The position numbers were made by a program, and so were the translations under genes. Shown piece by piece: positions 1 to 9,759 of a stretch of 64,000 nucleotides of DNA. This DNA comes from Paraburkholderia azotifigens (GTDB lineage: Bacteria; Pseudomonadota; Gammaproteobacteria; Burkholderiales; Burkholderiaceae): NCBI RefSeq assembly GCF_007995085.1, contig NZ_VOQS01000005.1:2108001-2172000 (forward strand), written 5' to 3'. The notes below the pieces were generated by a model, which was not told the DNA's origin, searched no databases, and saw nothing but the letters and a program-made list of their open reading frames with translations. Each line of letters starts with the position of its first letter. The first letter of the stretch is position 1.

Positions 1-2631
1 GGCCGCCTTGAGAACCGCCGCCCAGCTGGCGATAACGTTTAGAGGCGCGCGCAGTTCGTGCGAGACGAGACCCAGGAAATTGTCCTTGGCAGTATTGGCT
101 CTCTCAGCGTCGCGCTGGGCGGTCTGTGCCGTGTCGACGGCACGCTTGAGCTCGTCGATGTCCTGCACGGAGAGCACAGCGCCGTCGATCCGGTCGTCAG
201 CCGTCCGGTAAGCGCGCACGTTGACCAGCCACCAATGGCCCTCGGTGTCCTGGTATTCGCGCTCCACGTCCGCCAACCCCTGGACGGCGGAAAGCACCAT
301 GCGCTCCAGGTCGCCGGTAGAGAACAGGTGACTTAGCTGCGCCATTGGCTGCCCGACGCTGTCTTGCGGGAACCGGAACAGCACCTGGGCCTGCGGCGAG
401 AAATGACGTAGCCGCAACTGTTTGTCGAGCAAGACCACCGGCAACGGGATGCCTTCGACGAGGTTACTCAGGTCATCGTTGGCGCGGTCGAGCTGCTCAT
501 TCCGCGTCCTGAGCTCGTCGTTGAGCGAGCCAAGTTCCTGGTTAGCTGACTCCAGCTCCTGCTTGGCCAGTAGCAGCTCCTCGTTGGCGCTTTGCAGTTC
601 CTCGTTGGTGCTGAGCATCTCCTCATTCGCGGTGCGCAACTCCTCATTCGCGGATTCGAACTCGGCCACGACAGCTTTTAACTGCGCCTGTGTCGCCTCG
701 AGTTCGTCAGAAAGCGTTGTGACCGTGCGCTCCAGTTCCTGTAAATGGCCGTGTGCTGGGTGCGGGTCGGAGTTCGTGCTGGGCGCCGTGAGCGATTCGA
801 GGGGCAACGGCTGCAGCGTAACCAGAAAATGCGGGACAAGGTCTTCGGCGCCCACGGGTAGTACCTCAAGCGCGTATCGCTTGTCGCCCAGCGGCACGCG
901 TTCGCGCCGCACCGGCTGTCCCGTCCGCCGGGCTTCGATCAGCGCGGTGCGCACCGGCACATTCAGCTCAGGGTTCAGCAGGCGCGGCAGGGCTAGCGAA
1001 GCTTCGCCGCTTGCCGGCGCTACCAGATCAGAGACGTCGCCGCGGAACTGCACCACGTCACCCTTCTCGTCGACAACGAAGCCGGGCGGGGCATAGCGCT
1101 CCAACGCCGTGCGGGTGGCTGCTTCGATAACCGGATCCACTGGCTGCGGGCGGCGAGCGGGTAGCGCGCCTCCTTCGCTCGACCATGGCCGCAATGCATC
1201 TATCGGGAACAGCGCCTGCTGCCGCTTGGCCACCGGAATCTTGCGGTACAGGTGTGGCGCGCCCGCGTGCTCGAAGCCTTCCGCACCCGATGCTGCCTCC
1301 GCGCGGCCGAGCAGCACGAATCCGTCGGGGCGGCAAGAGTAATGCAACGCCTCCAGCACATGCTGCTGCGCCTCCTTGCGCAGGTAAATCAGCAGGTTTC
1401 GGCAACTGATCAGACCCATGCCGGAGAAGGGAGCGTGGGTCAGCACGTTGTGGCGGGCGAACACACACATATCGCGAATCGACTTGCGCACAACGTAGCC
1501 GCCGGAGGTCGCGGCGAAAGTGCTCTCGCGGAAAGCCTCGGGTACGTCGTCGATCGAGCTTGAACTGTACCGGCCTGCGCGGGCAACCTCGATCGACGCC
1601 TCGTTGATATCGGTGCCGAAAATTTGCACCCGGCGATGCAGCGCCGCGCGATCGAGCGCGTCCTTCAGCAGCGTAGCGATCGTGTAGACCTCTTCACCTG
1701 TCGAGCAGGCAGGCACCCAGACACGGATCGGATCGTCGTCCATCTCCAGCAGAGCCGGAATCACTGATTGGCGCAACACGTTGACAAACTCGGCATCCCG
1801 GAAGAATGCGGTCACGCCGATCAGGATGTCGTCGCGAAGCGCCGCAGCCTCACGCGCATCGGTACGCAGCAGCTGCAGGTAGGCGGCAACGTCACGGTCC
1901 TTCTGCAGCAGCACGCGGCGCAGGAAGCGCCGGCGCAGGTTCACGTCCTTGACGTAGACGAGATTGATGCCCGTCTTCTGCTGTACAAGCGACAGCGCGA
2001 CGCCGAGCGCGTCGGTGTCATCCGTCTGCCCATCGGCTATCTCTTCCCGGCGCGCAGGGTCGCCGAAGCGTCGGACAAGGCATGCGGCCATCTCTTCCGG
2101 TGACAGCACCTCGTCCACCAGGCCGGTGTCGATCGCCGCTGTGGGCATGCCCTGATGGCTGGCCGTTTGCGGCTTCTGGGCAATGACGAAACCACCGGAA
2201 GCCTTCAGGTCCACCAGGCCCGCGGCGCCATCCTGACCCGTTCCGGAGAGGATGACGACCGCGCCGTTCAGGTCCGGATCCTGTGCGAGCGACGCAAGGC
2301 AGGCGTCGATCACCAGATTTGGGCCGGCTTGACGGCGAGTGAGGCGAAAGTGCCCGTCCAGCGCGATCACGCCAGCGTTTTCGGGGAGCACGTAGACCCG
2401 GTCATGCTCGATCTTGCGCAGATGCACCAGTTTTTCGACCGGCACGCGCGATTCTGCCTGCAGGATGTCGGCAAGCTGGCTTTCCTCGCCTGGATCAAGG
2501 TGCGTGATGACAAGTGCGGCGAAGCCGGGATCGCGTGGCAGCGCGCCGATGATCGTGCGCAGCTCGTTCAGGCTGCCTGCTGACCCTCCCAGTACGACCA
2601 CCCGTAACAACTCTGAAAGCAACGACCCCAT
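1..2631 (-). CDS. CheB-CheR-PAS-histidine kinase fusion (3' part outside window)
   Basis: Multi-domain signalling protein read from ATG at 2631 with AGGAG just upstream; 877 codons are open to base 1, so the C-terminus is missing. The order is a CheB methylesterase domain without receiver (about residues 1-190; Ser17 in GGSAGS, His in ITHLDP, Asp in LSGTGQDG), a CheR methyltransferase (about 210-460, [11 protein letters not shown]), a strong coiled coil built on repeated ANEEL/SANQEL units (about 610-690), a PAS domain, then the start of a HisKA domain with the H-box [10 protein letters not shown] near residue 853. CheB-CheR-PAS kinases of this type are hybrid sensors in proteobacteria, usually away from flagellar chemotaxis operons. 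ATPase and any receiver domain lie outside the window. Ligand and partner regulator are unknown. Confidence 0.93.
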   Translation of the reverse strand, partial: MGSLLSELLRVVVLGGSAGSLNELRTIIGALPRDPGFAALVITHLDPGEESQLADILQAESRVPVEKLVHLRKIEHDRVYVLPENAGVIALDGHFRLTRRQAGPNLVIDACLASLAQDPDLNGAVVILSGTGQDGAAGLVDLKASGGFVIAQKPQTASHQGMPTAAIDTGLVDEVLSPEEMAACLVRRFGDPARREEIADGQTDDTDALGVALSLVQQKTGINLVYVKDVNLRRRFLRRVLLQKDRDVAAYLQLLRTDAREAAALRDDILIGVTAFFRDAEFVNVLRQSVIPALLEMDDDPIRVWVPACSTGEEVYTIATLLKDALDRAALHRRVQIFGTDINEASIEVARAGRYSSSSIDDVPEAFRESTFAATSGGYVVRKSIRDMCVFARHNVLTHAPFSGMGLISCRNLLIYLRKEAQQHVLEALHYSCRPDGFVLLGRAEAASGAEGFEHAGAPHLYRKIPVAKRQQALFPIDALRPWSSEGGALPARRPQPVDPVIEAATRTALERYAPPGFVVDEKGDVVQFRGDVSDLVAPASGEASLALPRLLNPELNVPVRTALIEARRTGQPVRRERVPLGDKRYALEVLPVGAEDLVPHFLVTLQPLPLESLTAPSTNSDPHPAHGHLQELERTVTTLSDELEATQAQLKAVVAEFESANEELRTANEEMLSTNEELQSANEELLLAKQELESANQELGSLNDELRTRNEQLDRANDDLSNLVEGIPLPVVLLDKQLRLRHFSPQAQVLFRFPQDSVGQPMAQLSHLFSTGDLERMVLSAVQGLADVEREYQDTEGHWWLVNVRAYRTADDRIDGAVLSVQDIDELKRAVDTAQTAQRDAERANTAKDNFLGLVSHELRAPLNVIASWAAVLKAA

Positions 2632-3047
2632 GGTCGCACTCCTGCTTGTTCTAATGGTGAAGTGGGCGGCAGTCTAACCCAGCGCGGCTAACACGTCAGT
2701 GCGAGCAATCCTTGTGCCCGGTGCAATTCATGATCGCCAGGGCCTCGATGCCATCTGACGGCGAAATCAGACATTCGCCTGTGCGGCAGCGTGCGACCGG
2801 GCTTGATCGCGGGCATGCCGACCGTCTCGGTGGATGCGGCGACCTTTCTTGTCCACCAACGGTTTAGTTCGGGACAAGTCGACGGCAGAAGTGGGTCGAC
2901 GTGAGCCAAACGGGGTGACCAGCGGACGCGCGAGAATCGAAGTTGGCTTGCACTAGCCTTCCGTAAGCGTCGAATTAATCACTCGGCGTGATTCATCGTA
3001 CTGGACATTGATATATTCATCGCTTTCGTCCAAAGGACAATCCAGCC
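2632..3047. other. intergenic stretch with hairpin near its right end
   Basis: No convincing gene. It holds the divergent promoter region for the CheB-CheR kinase and the lipocalin. AATCAC-TCGGC-GTGATT at 2977-2993 is a perfect 6-bp inverted repeat, a possible operator or leader hairpin about 55 bases before the lipocalin start. Confidence 0.4.
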
Positions 3048-3608
3048 ATGAAAAAAAAGATTATCGCCATTGCGCTGGCCGGAACGGCACTGCTTCTGGG
3101 AGCCTGCACGTACATTCCCCGACCCGGGCCGGTCGGCAATCGCGCCGTGCCGCAGCCGACCCGGCCGGTCAACCTCACCGAATACATGGGCCAGTGGTAC
3201 GAACAATTTCGCTACGAGGCGTCGTTTGAGAAGGACATGGACGATGTCACAGCGACGTACTCGCTCAACGACGACGGCACGGTCAAGGTCATCAATCGCG
3301 GCCGTAAACCGGGCGGCTCTGGGGATTTCAGGGAATCGGTCGGCAAAGCGAAAATCGCGGACCCAGAAACGAATGCAAAACTGAAAGTTTCATTCTTCGG
3401 GCCGTTCTACGGGAATTACTGGGTGCTAGATCATGCCGACGATTATGACTGGGCAATTGTCGGCGAGCCGTCGGGCCGTTACCTGTGGGTACTGACGCGC
3501 GCAGCGCACCCCGCACCCAGCGTCCTGGCCAGTCTGGAGGCTCGCGTGAAAGCACTTGGTTACGATTGGTCGCTCGTCAGGGTGACGAAACAGAGCGGAC
3601 CGTATTGA
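3048..3608 (+). CDS. blc: Blc-type lipocalin lipoprotein
   Basis: 186-residue outer-membrane lipocalin. A short Lys-rich signal sequence ends in the lipobox LLGAC (lipidated Cys at about residue 20). The lipocalin signature follows: N-terminal GxW block (YMGQWYEQFRYEA), the inner motif NYWVLDHADDYDWAIVGEP and the C-terminal block RYLWVLTR. Blc proteins bind fatty acids or lysophospholipids on the inner face of the outer membrane and are often stress-induced. The start ATG is followed by four Lys codons. It stands alone here; a second lipocalin at 52276 belongs to a lipid-modification cluster. Confidence 0.93.
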   Translation: MKKKIIAIALAGTALLLGACTYIPRPGPVGNRAVPQPTRPVNLTEYMGQWYEQFRYEASFEKDMDDVTATYSLNDDGTVKVINRGRKPGGSGDFRESVGKAKIADPETNAKLKVSFFGPFYGNYWVLDHADDYDWAIVGEPSGRYLWVLTRAAHPAPSVLASLEARVKALGYDWSLVRVTKQSGPY

Positions 3609-3866
3609 GGCGACGCCGCTACCTCATCATCGATTGAGTCAAGGTACTCCAGACAAGCGGAAGGAGACCTCAGCAGGCAGGGCCGATTCGAGAGTGCGTG
3701 GCACAGATGAGGGCGCTGCGGCGCCGCGTTCCTGTAATCACCGGGTTCGGGCAGTTTGGGACATTCGACACTCGCTCGTAATTCGTTGACAATCCCGAAT
3801 GAACGTAAGCTAACGGCCGTGATTGATCGCCCCTCAAACACCACGTTCAACGGACACGAGCCACCA

Positions 3867-4100
3867 ATGCGGATTTGGGCACTGACACGGACGTCCCTTG
3901 ATGGCCGAGGCACAAGCCAAGGTGCGGCTAGGAAGGTCGAGATCGAACAGCTTAACGATGGAAGCTTTCTACTGATGCGGTACGAAGCCGTAGAAGCGGC
4001 ACTTCCGACCTCGGATCATTGGTACGCCTCAATCGAAGAGGCATATGACGACTGCGATCACGTCTATGGCATCGGTCGAGACGATTGGCTGCAACGGTGA
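3867..4100 (+). CDS. small hypothetical protein
   Basis: 77 codons from ATG 3867. The sequence begins MRIWALTRTS and ends DDCDHVYGIGRDDWLQR; it is acidic and soluble, without signal peptide or transmembrane segment. An in-frame ATG at 3756 gives 114 residues, but the added part has no protein-like character. I do not recognise the family. The composition (YASIEEAYDD) suggests a genuine small globular protein. A stem-loop followed by T residues lies 80 bases downstream. Confidence 0.5.
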   Translation: MRIWALTRTSLDGRGTSQGAARKVEIEQLNDGSFLLMRYEAVEAALPTSDHWYASIEEAYDDCDHVYGIGRDDWLQR

Positions 4101-4181
4101 GCGTGCTGACCGTCGCGCTTGGACGCGGGCCGCAGTGCGGTCTGAGCGGACAGTCAATGAGGCTTTAACAAAGGCTGTTGA

Positions 4182-4215
4182 AACCAGGTTGCTCAACCCG
4201 GTTGCTCTATTTTTT
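4182..4215 (+). terminator. intrinsic-terminator-like hairpin
   Basis: AACCAGGTTG-CT-CAACCCGGTT forms a 10-bp stem with one mismatch, then GCTCTATTTTTT. It is placed to end transcription from the small gene at 3867 and overlaps the last codons of the convergent gene that ends at 4207. Confidence 0.55.
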
Positions 4216-4713
4216 CGACAGAGCCATGTAGTAGTCAGCAATATTATCTTCGGAGCCTTTTGTGATCCGATTGAACGCTCGTGCCCATGGCCAGAAGCTC
4301 CTGCCAGCGGTGGTTCGCAGGCCCGGGAATCGGTCTTCTCCAAGAGTGACCATACCCCATTCGCCCCCGTGATTGCGACGATACACCTCACCCACGTAAC
4401 TCCCATATGCTTTTGCAAACGACATAACTTGTTCGTCCGTTGGCTTGGGGTTCGCGCCGATATATGACGAATTCATACGCGCCAGTGCCTTCTCAACATC
4501 TGCAATGCTCGCGTCCGACCAATCAAGTTTGATTCCGAACTGCTTCCCGGAGAAATCAACGGCGTCCATTGCGTAAGCTTCCGCAACCTTTTGAATTTGG
4601 GGATCAGGAGAAAACGACTGATTAGTTGGAGTGTCTGCCAAAGCAGCTTCCCCGAGCGAGCCAATTATTAAGGTAAGCAACGCTGCCGCAAGGCGCTTCG
4701 CGATTATTTTCAA
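4207..4713 (-). CDS. exported hypothetical protein
   Basis: 168 codons from a TTG at 4713, preceded by AAGGGAAG; this start gives a clean signal peptide (LKIIAKRLAAALLTLIIGS, then cleavage after ALA). The longer reading from 4806 adds 31 residues of Arg-rich sequence and is less likely. The mature part is about 140 residues, mixed charge, with the segment FAKAYGSYVGEVYRRNHGGEWG and a C-terminal ITKGSEDNIADYYMAL. I do not recognise a named family. It is probably periplasmic. The neighbours give no functional clue. Confidence 0.7.
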   Translation of the reverse strand: MKIIAKRLAAALLTLIIGSLGEAALADTPTNQSFSPDPQIQKVAEAYAMDAVDFSGKQFGIKLDWSDASIADVEKALARMNSSYIGANPKPTDEQVMSFAKAYGSYVGEVYRRNHGGEWGMVTLGEDRFPGLRTTAGRSFWPWARAFNRITKGSEDNIADYYMALSKK

Positions 4714-5019
4714 TGGGCTTCCCTTTACGAAATTTCCGAATCGCTTCGGAGAAGCGGATCTTGGCTCTCGCGCCCGTGAATCTTGCGCGTTGACCTGCCG
4801 AACCAACTATGTAAACGGCCGTTTTGGGGAAATCTAAAGGTCCCTTCCGGGTCGGGTTGTGCCTTTGCATCGAGCACACGGCCGAGGCGATCGCCGCGCT
4901 CGGTTGTCGGACACTCGTCGGCCTAGCAACGGACGTTTTTGATCGCTAGTCCTGTGTCGTTCAGAAGACCGTCTCACTCTGAAAGCTGCCACTCGTCAGC
5001 AATCGGTGCCGGACGTTTA

Positions 5020-5820
5020 TCAAGCTTGAGCACGGATCGCAGGGACCTCGCTAGCAGGACTGTTTTCCTTCGATTCCGGGTGTGCCAGGCTCACGGTGTA
5101 GTGGCCACCGTTTTCCTTTCTAAGGGCGAAAAGGTTGTTAGCCTTCAACATGTCCAATAAGCCAGAGTGACCGTAGGCACCTGGAGAAAAACCTGGGTCG
5201 GTTCGTTTAAGGTATTGGCCCAACGAACCCAGATGAACTTGTCCATCGGGCATGCTATTCGCGAGCAACGCTACGGCTTCCACAACGAACTTTGGCCCAG
5301 GTGTAATGGCCCGCACCTTTGGAGAATTCATGCTGGGTTGCTGTGGTGATTCGGCTGATGTGCCGTCCGTCGATGCAGTGACCGGCACCCAGTCAAAAAA
5401 CTGATCGCTCGAATTCCGCAAGGCCTCCGGGGTTTTCGATTCACCGACGATAGAGACAGCAGCTCCGCGCTCCCGGAGCTTGCGGCAGAGATAGGCAAAG
5501 TCCGAATCGCTGGTCACGAGGCAAAACTTGTCTGCTCGATTGTCGAACATGACTTCGAGGGCGTCGAGCGCGAGGGCTATGTCAGCTGTGTTTTTGCCAG
5601 CCGCGTACTGGAATTGCAGGCAGGGGGTGAATGCCTGCCGAACCAGCGCCTCTTGCCAGTTCTTGGTGAGCGTGCTGTGATTACCGTAGCCTCGACGAAG
5701 CACTACTCGTCCGAACTGGGCGGCAACGCGCAGGGCGTAATCCAGAATCTCTGGCCGCGTGTTGTCGCAATCGACAAGTACCGCAACGCGAGATTCAACA
5801 GGAGGTAGTGACGCGCCCAT
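5020..5820 (-). CDS. NYN-domain nuclease-like protein with OST-HTH/LOTUS domain
   Basis: 266 residues. Residues about 8-150 form a NYN (LabA/DUF88, PIN-like) domain: the first acidic motif is AVLVDCDNTRPE, the second is NTADIALALDAL, and FCLVTSDSDFAYLCRKLRERG carries the conserved SDSDF. NYN domains are Mg2+-dependent RNase folds. After a linker, residues about 180-245 match an OST-HTH/LOTUS-type RNA-binding winged helix (LGSLGQYLKRTDPGFSPGAYGHSGLLDMLKA). This pairing is typical of bacterial NYN-LOTUS proteins of poorly known, probably RNA-linked function. ATG 5820 follows GAGGTCA; a TTG one codon earlier is also possible. It is monocistronic, with no defence neighbours in view. Confidence 0.88.
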   Translation of the reverse strand: MGASLPPVESRVAVLVDCDNTRPEILDYALRVAAQFGRVVLRRGYGNHSTLTKNWQEALVRQAFTPCLQFQYAAGKNTADIALALDALEVMFDNRADKFCLVTSDSDFAYLCRKLRERGAAVSIVGESKTPEALRNSSDQFFDWVPVTASTDGTSAESPQQPSMNSPKVRAITPGPKFVVEAVALLANSMPDGQVHLGSLGQYLKRTDPGFSPGAYGHSGLLDMLKANNLFALRKENGGHYTVSLAHPESKENSPASEVPAIRAQA

Positions 5821-6184
5821 CAATTGACCTCGTCAGATTACAGAGTGTCAATATAATAGCGGTAAATCGGGGCCACCACAGCCCATTTGAAAGACCTATT
5901 GCAGCCTTGCGTTCCGGTACCCGTCCTTATTCATCAATGCACGATGGATCGATCTCACTGAACCCACAGCGGACAAACGAATTGATATTCATGCGTCGGT
6001 TCAGCTTCAGTAACGGCCGCTTGCGCGAGAACCGCACGAATGGCCACCCAAGGTCGACGAACGTGTTATTTTGCATGAAGCAATTGTCGCGCTCGGTCCA
6101 GGGACACAGTACGGCCAGTTTCTGCCGCTCATGCGAGCCACACAGCGGTCATTCGACCGGCCGGTTCATTTGCTAAACGGACAT
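5821..6184. other. intergenic stretch, no gene seen
   Basis: Promoter region of the NYN gene (read leftwards) and downstream flank of the LysR gene. A 122-codon plus-strand frame at 5808-6176 has no recognisable protein character. TTGACA occurs on the minus strand near 5848, but a partner -10 is not clear. Confidence 0.4.
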
Positions 6185-7186
6185 TCACTCCTTCAAAACG
6201 TCGATTATCTGGCCGCTGCCGGGAGCAACGGCGCCAGCGCTGTCAGGGCTGAAACACTGATGCTCTTCCAGCAATTGAGAGTCGCGAGTAATTGCCTTCG
6301 GAATGAAGTGACGGAGAAACTCAACCCAGGTTCGGATTCGAGCGTCGATGTATCTTCGCGAAGGATGAAGTGCGTAGATGTTCATCTTTTGCAAAGTGTA
6401 TTCAGGAAGAACCCGAATCAAGCTGCCGTCAGCGAGACCTTCGAGCGCCGTATACACCGGCACGACCCCGATGCCCATGCTTGCACGCACGGCCTTGGCC
6501 ACAGCCTCTGCCGTGTTCAGCTCCACAGGGCCGGAAACTTTCATTGACTCGGGACGACCGTGACTCTCTAGCAGCCACTCGAGCGCTGGAAAGGCGGGCG
6601 TCCGCAAGGGGAGGCACTCGTGATTGACCAGCTCGGCCGGCGCTGACGGAATTCCTTTCTCGCGCGCGTACGCCGGCGATGCACAAAGAATGCTGAACGA
6701 ACTCCCGAGCAGGTGAGAGATGAGGTCCGAATCCGGTAGCGCCGAAGACGTGGCTACGATGGCGACGTCAGTAACCCCCTCGAAGAGTTCCGGGGCGCGC
6801 TGGGAAAGCGTCAGGTCGACTGAGACTTGGGGGTAGCTTGCACGGTACCCCTTGATTGCTGGCAGGATGTACGACAAGCCTACGCTTGCAAAGGCGTGGA
6901 TGCGCAGTTTTCCCATTGGTCGCGATTGTGCTTTGCTTGCTTCCTCATCCGCACGGCTGACGTCTTCCAGAATCTGCCTGCACCTCTCAAGGTATATTTC
7001 ACCGGCTGGCGTAAGCGCGACCTTGCGAGTCGAGCGATTGAAAAGCCGTGTTTGCAACCGTTCCTCAAGGTCGGCGATGGCTCGTGACATTGCACCTGGG
7101 CTGGTGTTCAGCGTATTGGCTGCGGCCGTGAAGCTTCCACATTCAACGATGCGCACAAAGACGCGCATCTGACTGAACGTATCCAT
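6185..7186 (-). CDS. LysR-family transcriptional regulator
   Basis: 333 residues. The N-terminal winged helix is classic for LysR (MRVFVRIVECGSFTAAANTLNTSPGAMSRAIADLEERLQTRLFNRSTRKV), followed by a periplasmic-binding-like effector domain. The C-terminus is about 30 residues longer than usual. ATG 7186 has AAGGAAAA upstream. It lies downstream of, and on the same strand as, the MFS/aldolase/oxygenase operon and may be its last gene or an independent regulator. The effector is unknown; the subgroup resembles DhcR/CrgA-like regulators, but this is only an impression. Confidence 0.92.
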   Translation of the reverse strand: MDTFSQMRVFVRIVECGSFTAAANTLNTSPGAMSRAIADLEERLQTRLFNRSTRKVALTPAGEIYLERCRQILEDVSRADEEASKAQSRPMGKLRIHAFASVGLSYILPAIKGYRASYPQVSVDLTLSQRAPELFEGVTDVAIVATSSALPDSDLISHLLGSSFSILCASPAYAREKGIPSAPAELVNHECLPLRTPAFPALEWLLESHGRPESMKVSGPVELNTAEAVAKAVRASMGIGVVPVYTALEGLADGSLIRVLPEYTLQKMNIYALHPSRRYIDARIRTWVEFLRHFIPKAITRDSQLLEEHQCFSPDSAGAVAPGSGQIIDVLKE

Positions 7187-7321
7187 CGTTTTCCTTCTAT
7201 GAGGCGGGGCTCAAGCATTGCTTGTTGGATTACCCACGAGACGAATTCTTCCGATGGGCTTGATGACAAACAAGCCGGCACGAGTGTCTGCCCGTGGCGG
7301 CTTTTCAGAGTAACGATGAAG

Positions 7322-8629
7322 CTATCGGCGACGATTGTTCACGAGGGTAGGCGGGACGAAGAGAACAAGCAGTCCTCCGATGACGAGGCTCACTGCCAGC
7401 GCGAGCACCCCACCACCTGCCGAGCCGGATGCCTGCTTGATGACACCAATCAGCGACGGGCTGACCACGCCGGAAATGCTGCCGACCGAGTTGGCGAGTG
7501 CCAATCCTGCAGCCGCGGCTGCGCCCCCGAGGAAGGCGGGAGGAATAACCCAGAACTGCGAGATGGTGGTCATCACGCCCATTGTGCCGATTGTCAGCGC
7601 GATCATCGCCGCCAGGGTTGAGCCCGAAAACCATACGCTCATCGCGAGACCGAATGCACCAACGAGGCCCGGGACAATCAGATGCCAGCGACGTTCGCCG
7701 GTGCGGTCTGAGTTATGACTTACGAACACCATCGCCAGTGCGCCAGCGGCGTAGGGGACCGCAGTCAGCAATCCCACATGGAACGGGTCGGACACGCCGC
7801 TCGACTTAATCAGAGTGGGAAGCCAAAAGCTCACACCGTACAGCCCCATTGTGTAGAAGAAGTAGATGGCGCTGACCAGAAGGACCTTTGGGCTAAGCAA
7901 ACCGTCCTTCAGGGAATGTAACGCGCTCGCGGGAGCTTCTTCCTTGAGCTTCTCCTCAATCAAATCCTTTTGTTCTTCGCTCAGCCACTTCGCGTCGCGT
8001 ACCTTGTCGTCAAGATAGAAAAATGCGGCGATACCCAGGAGCGCAGTCGGGACGCCCTCGACCAGAAAAAGCCATTGCCAGCCGGCAAAGCCGTGCGAAC
8101 CGTTGAATGCCGTCATAATCCAGCCGGACAGCGGCCCACCAATGACACCAGACATGGGGATGCCGGTGAGGAAAAGCGCGGTGACTTTCGAGCGCCGCGA
8201 TGCCGGAAACCAGTACGTCAGGTAAAGCACAATTGCGGGAAAGAAGCCTGCTTCCGCGACGCCAAGCAGAAACCGCATGACATAAAACATCGTCGGCGAT
8301 CTAACGAACATCATTGCGGCGGAAATGAGACCCCATGTAACCATGATTCGCGCAATCCAGCGCCTTGGCCCGACACGCAAGAGCAGCAAATTGCTTGGAA
8401 CTTCGAAGAGCAGATAACCGACGAAAAAGACGCTTGCGCCAAATCCATAGACCGCCTCGCTGAAGCCAAGGTCACTAAGCATCTGCAGCTTGGCGAAAGC
8501 GACGTTGATACGGTCAAGATAGGCAAACAGGTAACAGACAAACAGGAACGGTAATAGGCGCCACGTCGCTTTCGTAAAAGCGGACGTGTCCGCGCTTTCC
8601 ACGTAGGTGGCAGGGATGTGGGAACTCAC
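7322..8629 (-). CDS. MFS transporter, anion:cation symporter type
   Basis: 435 residues from GTG 8629, which is preceded by TAGGAG; the longer frame from 8824 runs into the upstream aldolase gene and is unlikely. Twelve membrane segments are expected. The N-terminal LLPFLFVCYLFAYLDRINVAFAKL is the hallmark of the ACS family (phthalate, tartrate, hexuronate carriers). It probably imports the organic acid metabolised by the adjacent Rieske oxygenase operon and comes last in that operon before the LysR gene. Confidence 0.92.
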   Translation of the reverse strand: MSSHIPATYVESADTSAFTKATWRLLPFLFVCYLFAYLDRINVAFAKLQMLSDLGFSEAVYGFGASVFFVGYLLFEVPSNLLLLRVGPRRWIARIMVTWGLISAAMMFVRSPTMFYVMRFLLGVAEAGFFPAIVLYLTYWFPASRRSKVTALFLTGIPMSGVIGGPLSGWIMTAFNGSHGFAGWQWLFLVEGVPTALLGIAAFFYLDDKVRDAKWLSEEQKDLIEEKLKEEAPASALHSLKDGLLSPKVLLVSAIYFFYTMGLYGVSFWLPTLIKSSGVSDPFHVGLLTAVPYAAGALAMVFVSHNSDRTGERRWHLIVPGLVGAFGLAMSVWFSGSTLAAMIALTIGTMGVMTTISQFWVIPPAFLGGAAAAAGLALANSVGSISGVVSPSLIGVIKQASGSAGGGVLALAVSLVIGGLLVLFVPPTLVNNRRR

Positions 8630-8756
8630 GGTATGTCTCCTAGGGGCCTTCGCGTAAGCGGCGGGCGTCTGTTTTTTTGACTCTTCTCCGCCGAGGTCTG
8701 ATTCGTGCACGCGCGTCAGATCAACGGCGCGCACGAACTTGCACTGCGCTCTCTGA

Positions 8757-9611
8757 TTAGTCGAACATATCCTGCTGGGTATTGACCAGGTCGCTCCAGA
8801 TGGTCTGGAAGTGCAACCAGCCAATGTAGTCGCTGCCTACGTGTTCACGGCTGTAACGGGCGCGTTCCGGCGTGACTTCCTTTGGCGTAATACCGGTGGC
8901 TTCAATCATCAACTGCTGCTGGCAGCAGCGCTCGAGCGCGATGAACCAGAACGCGGCTGAGTCGATGCTGTGACGGCTCGCCGTCAGGAGCCCGTGATTC
9001 TGGTGGATGGCAGCTTTCACGCCTGCGAAGGCATTCGCGACCTTGTTTCCGCCCTTGACTTCCACCGCGACCTTGCCGGCCTCGTCGCCAATGACGACGT
9101 GGTCTTCATAGAAAGCTGCTGCGTCTTGCGAAATCGGAGCCAGCGGCCTGCCGAGCGAGGCGAATGCAGTTCCGTAGGTCGTGTGCGCGTGGCACATGGC
9201 GACGATGTCCTGATGCTGCTCGTGGACTGCTGCGTGCAGGACGAAGCCTGCGCGATTGATGGCGTATTCGCCTTCGACAACGTTGCCCTGATGGTCTGCA
9301 CAGATGAGATTGGACATCTTCACCTGCGAGAAGTGAACGGCCATCGGGTTCGTCCAGTACAGCCCCGGGTTCTCCGGGTCACGAACCGTCAGGTGACCGG
9401 CGAAGCCGTAGTCAAAACCCTGGAGGGCGAACGCGCGGCACGCGGCAACCAGACGCTCCTTCAGATAGGTGCGATGCTCCTGCACGCTCTTGAATTTGGG
9501 CATCGTGGGGAAAATCAGCCCTTCCTGGTCTGGCTCGTAAATCGAGATTTTGCCCGGCTTGAGAATTGAATCCTGCTTGGTTTCCGATTGCGCTTCAGCG
9601 ATTGTTGACAT
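8757..9611 (-). CDS. class II aldolase/adducin-family protein
   Basis: 284 residues from ATG 9611 (AAGGAG upstream). Metal-binding histidines are visible in CHAHTTYGTAF and NHGLLTAS; the catalytic acidic region lies around GEYAINRAGF. The family comprises Zn-dependent aldolases and decarboxylases (L-fuculose-phosphate aldolase, ribulose-phosphate 4-epimerase, hydroxyphthalate-type decarboxylases). Lying between the MFS carrier and the GntR regulator in an oxygenase operon, it may cleave or decarboxylate the oxygenated product. The substrate is unknown. Confidence 0.9.
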   Translation of the reverse strand: MSTIAEAQSETKQDSILKPGKISIYEPDQEGLIFPTMPKFKSVQEHRTYLKERLVAACRAFALQGFDYGFAGHLTVRDPENPGLYWTNPMAVHFSQVKMSNLICADHQGNVVEGEYAINRAGFVLHAAVHEQHQDIVAMCHAHTTYGTAFASLGRPLAPISQDAAAFYEDHVVIGDEAGKVAVEVKGGNKVANAFAGVKAAIHQNHGLLTASRHSIDSAAFWFIALERCCQQQLMIEATGITPKEVTPERARYSREHVGSDYIGWLHFQTIWSDLVNTQQDMFD

Positions 9612-9759
9612 CAGATACTCCTTTATCGAGTGGGGGAACGCATAGACAAACGATGGTTGTTCAGAATGCATACATGAGCCGTATATGTAACTGGTTCGTA
9701 GTACATATAGATGAAAGTTCGCTCTCGCCGGCTGACGCGAGATGGCTAAGACGTAAAAA

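Noticed and set aside
422..1096. Ser-rich 224-codon plus-strand frame
   Set aside because: It is the antisense of the kinase coiled coil; the repeated SSSS pattern comes from Glu/Leu codons of the true gene.
5808..6176. 122-codon plus-strand frame
   Set aside because: Ser/Arg-rich with no ribosome site or domain pattern; probably chance.
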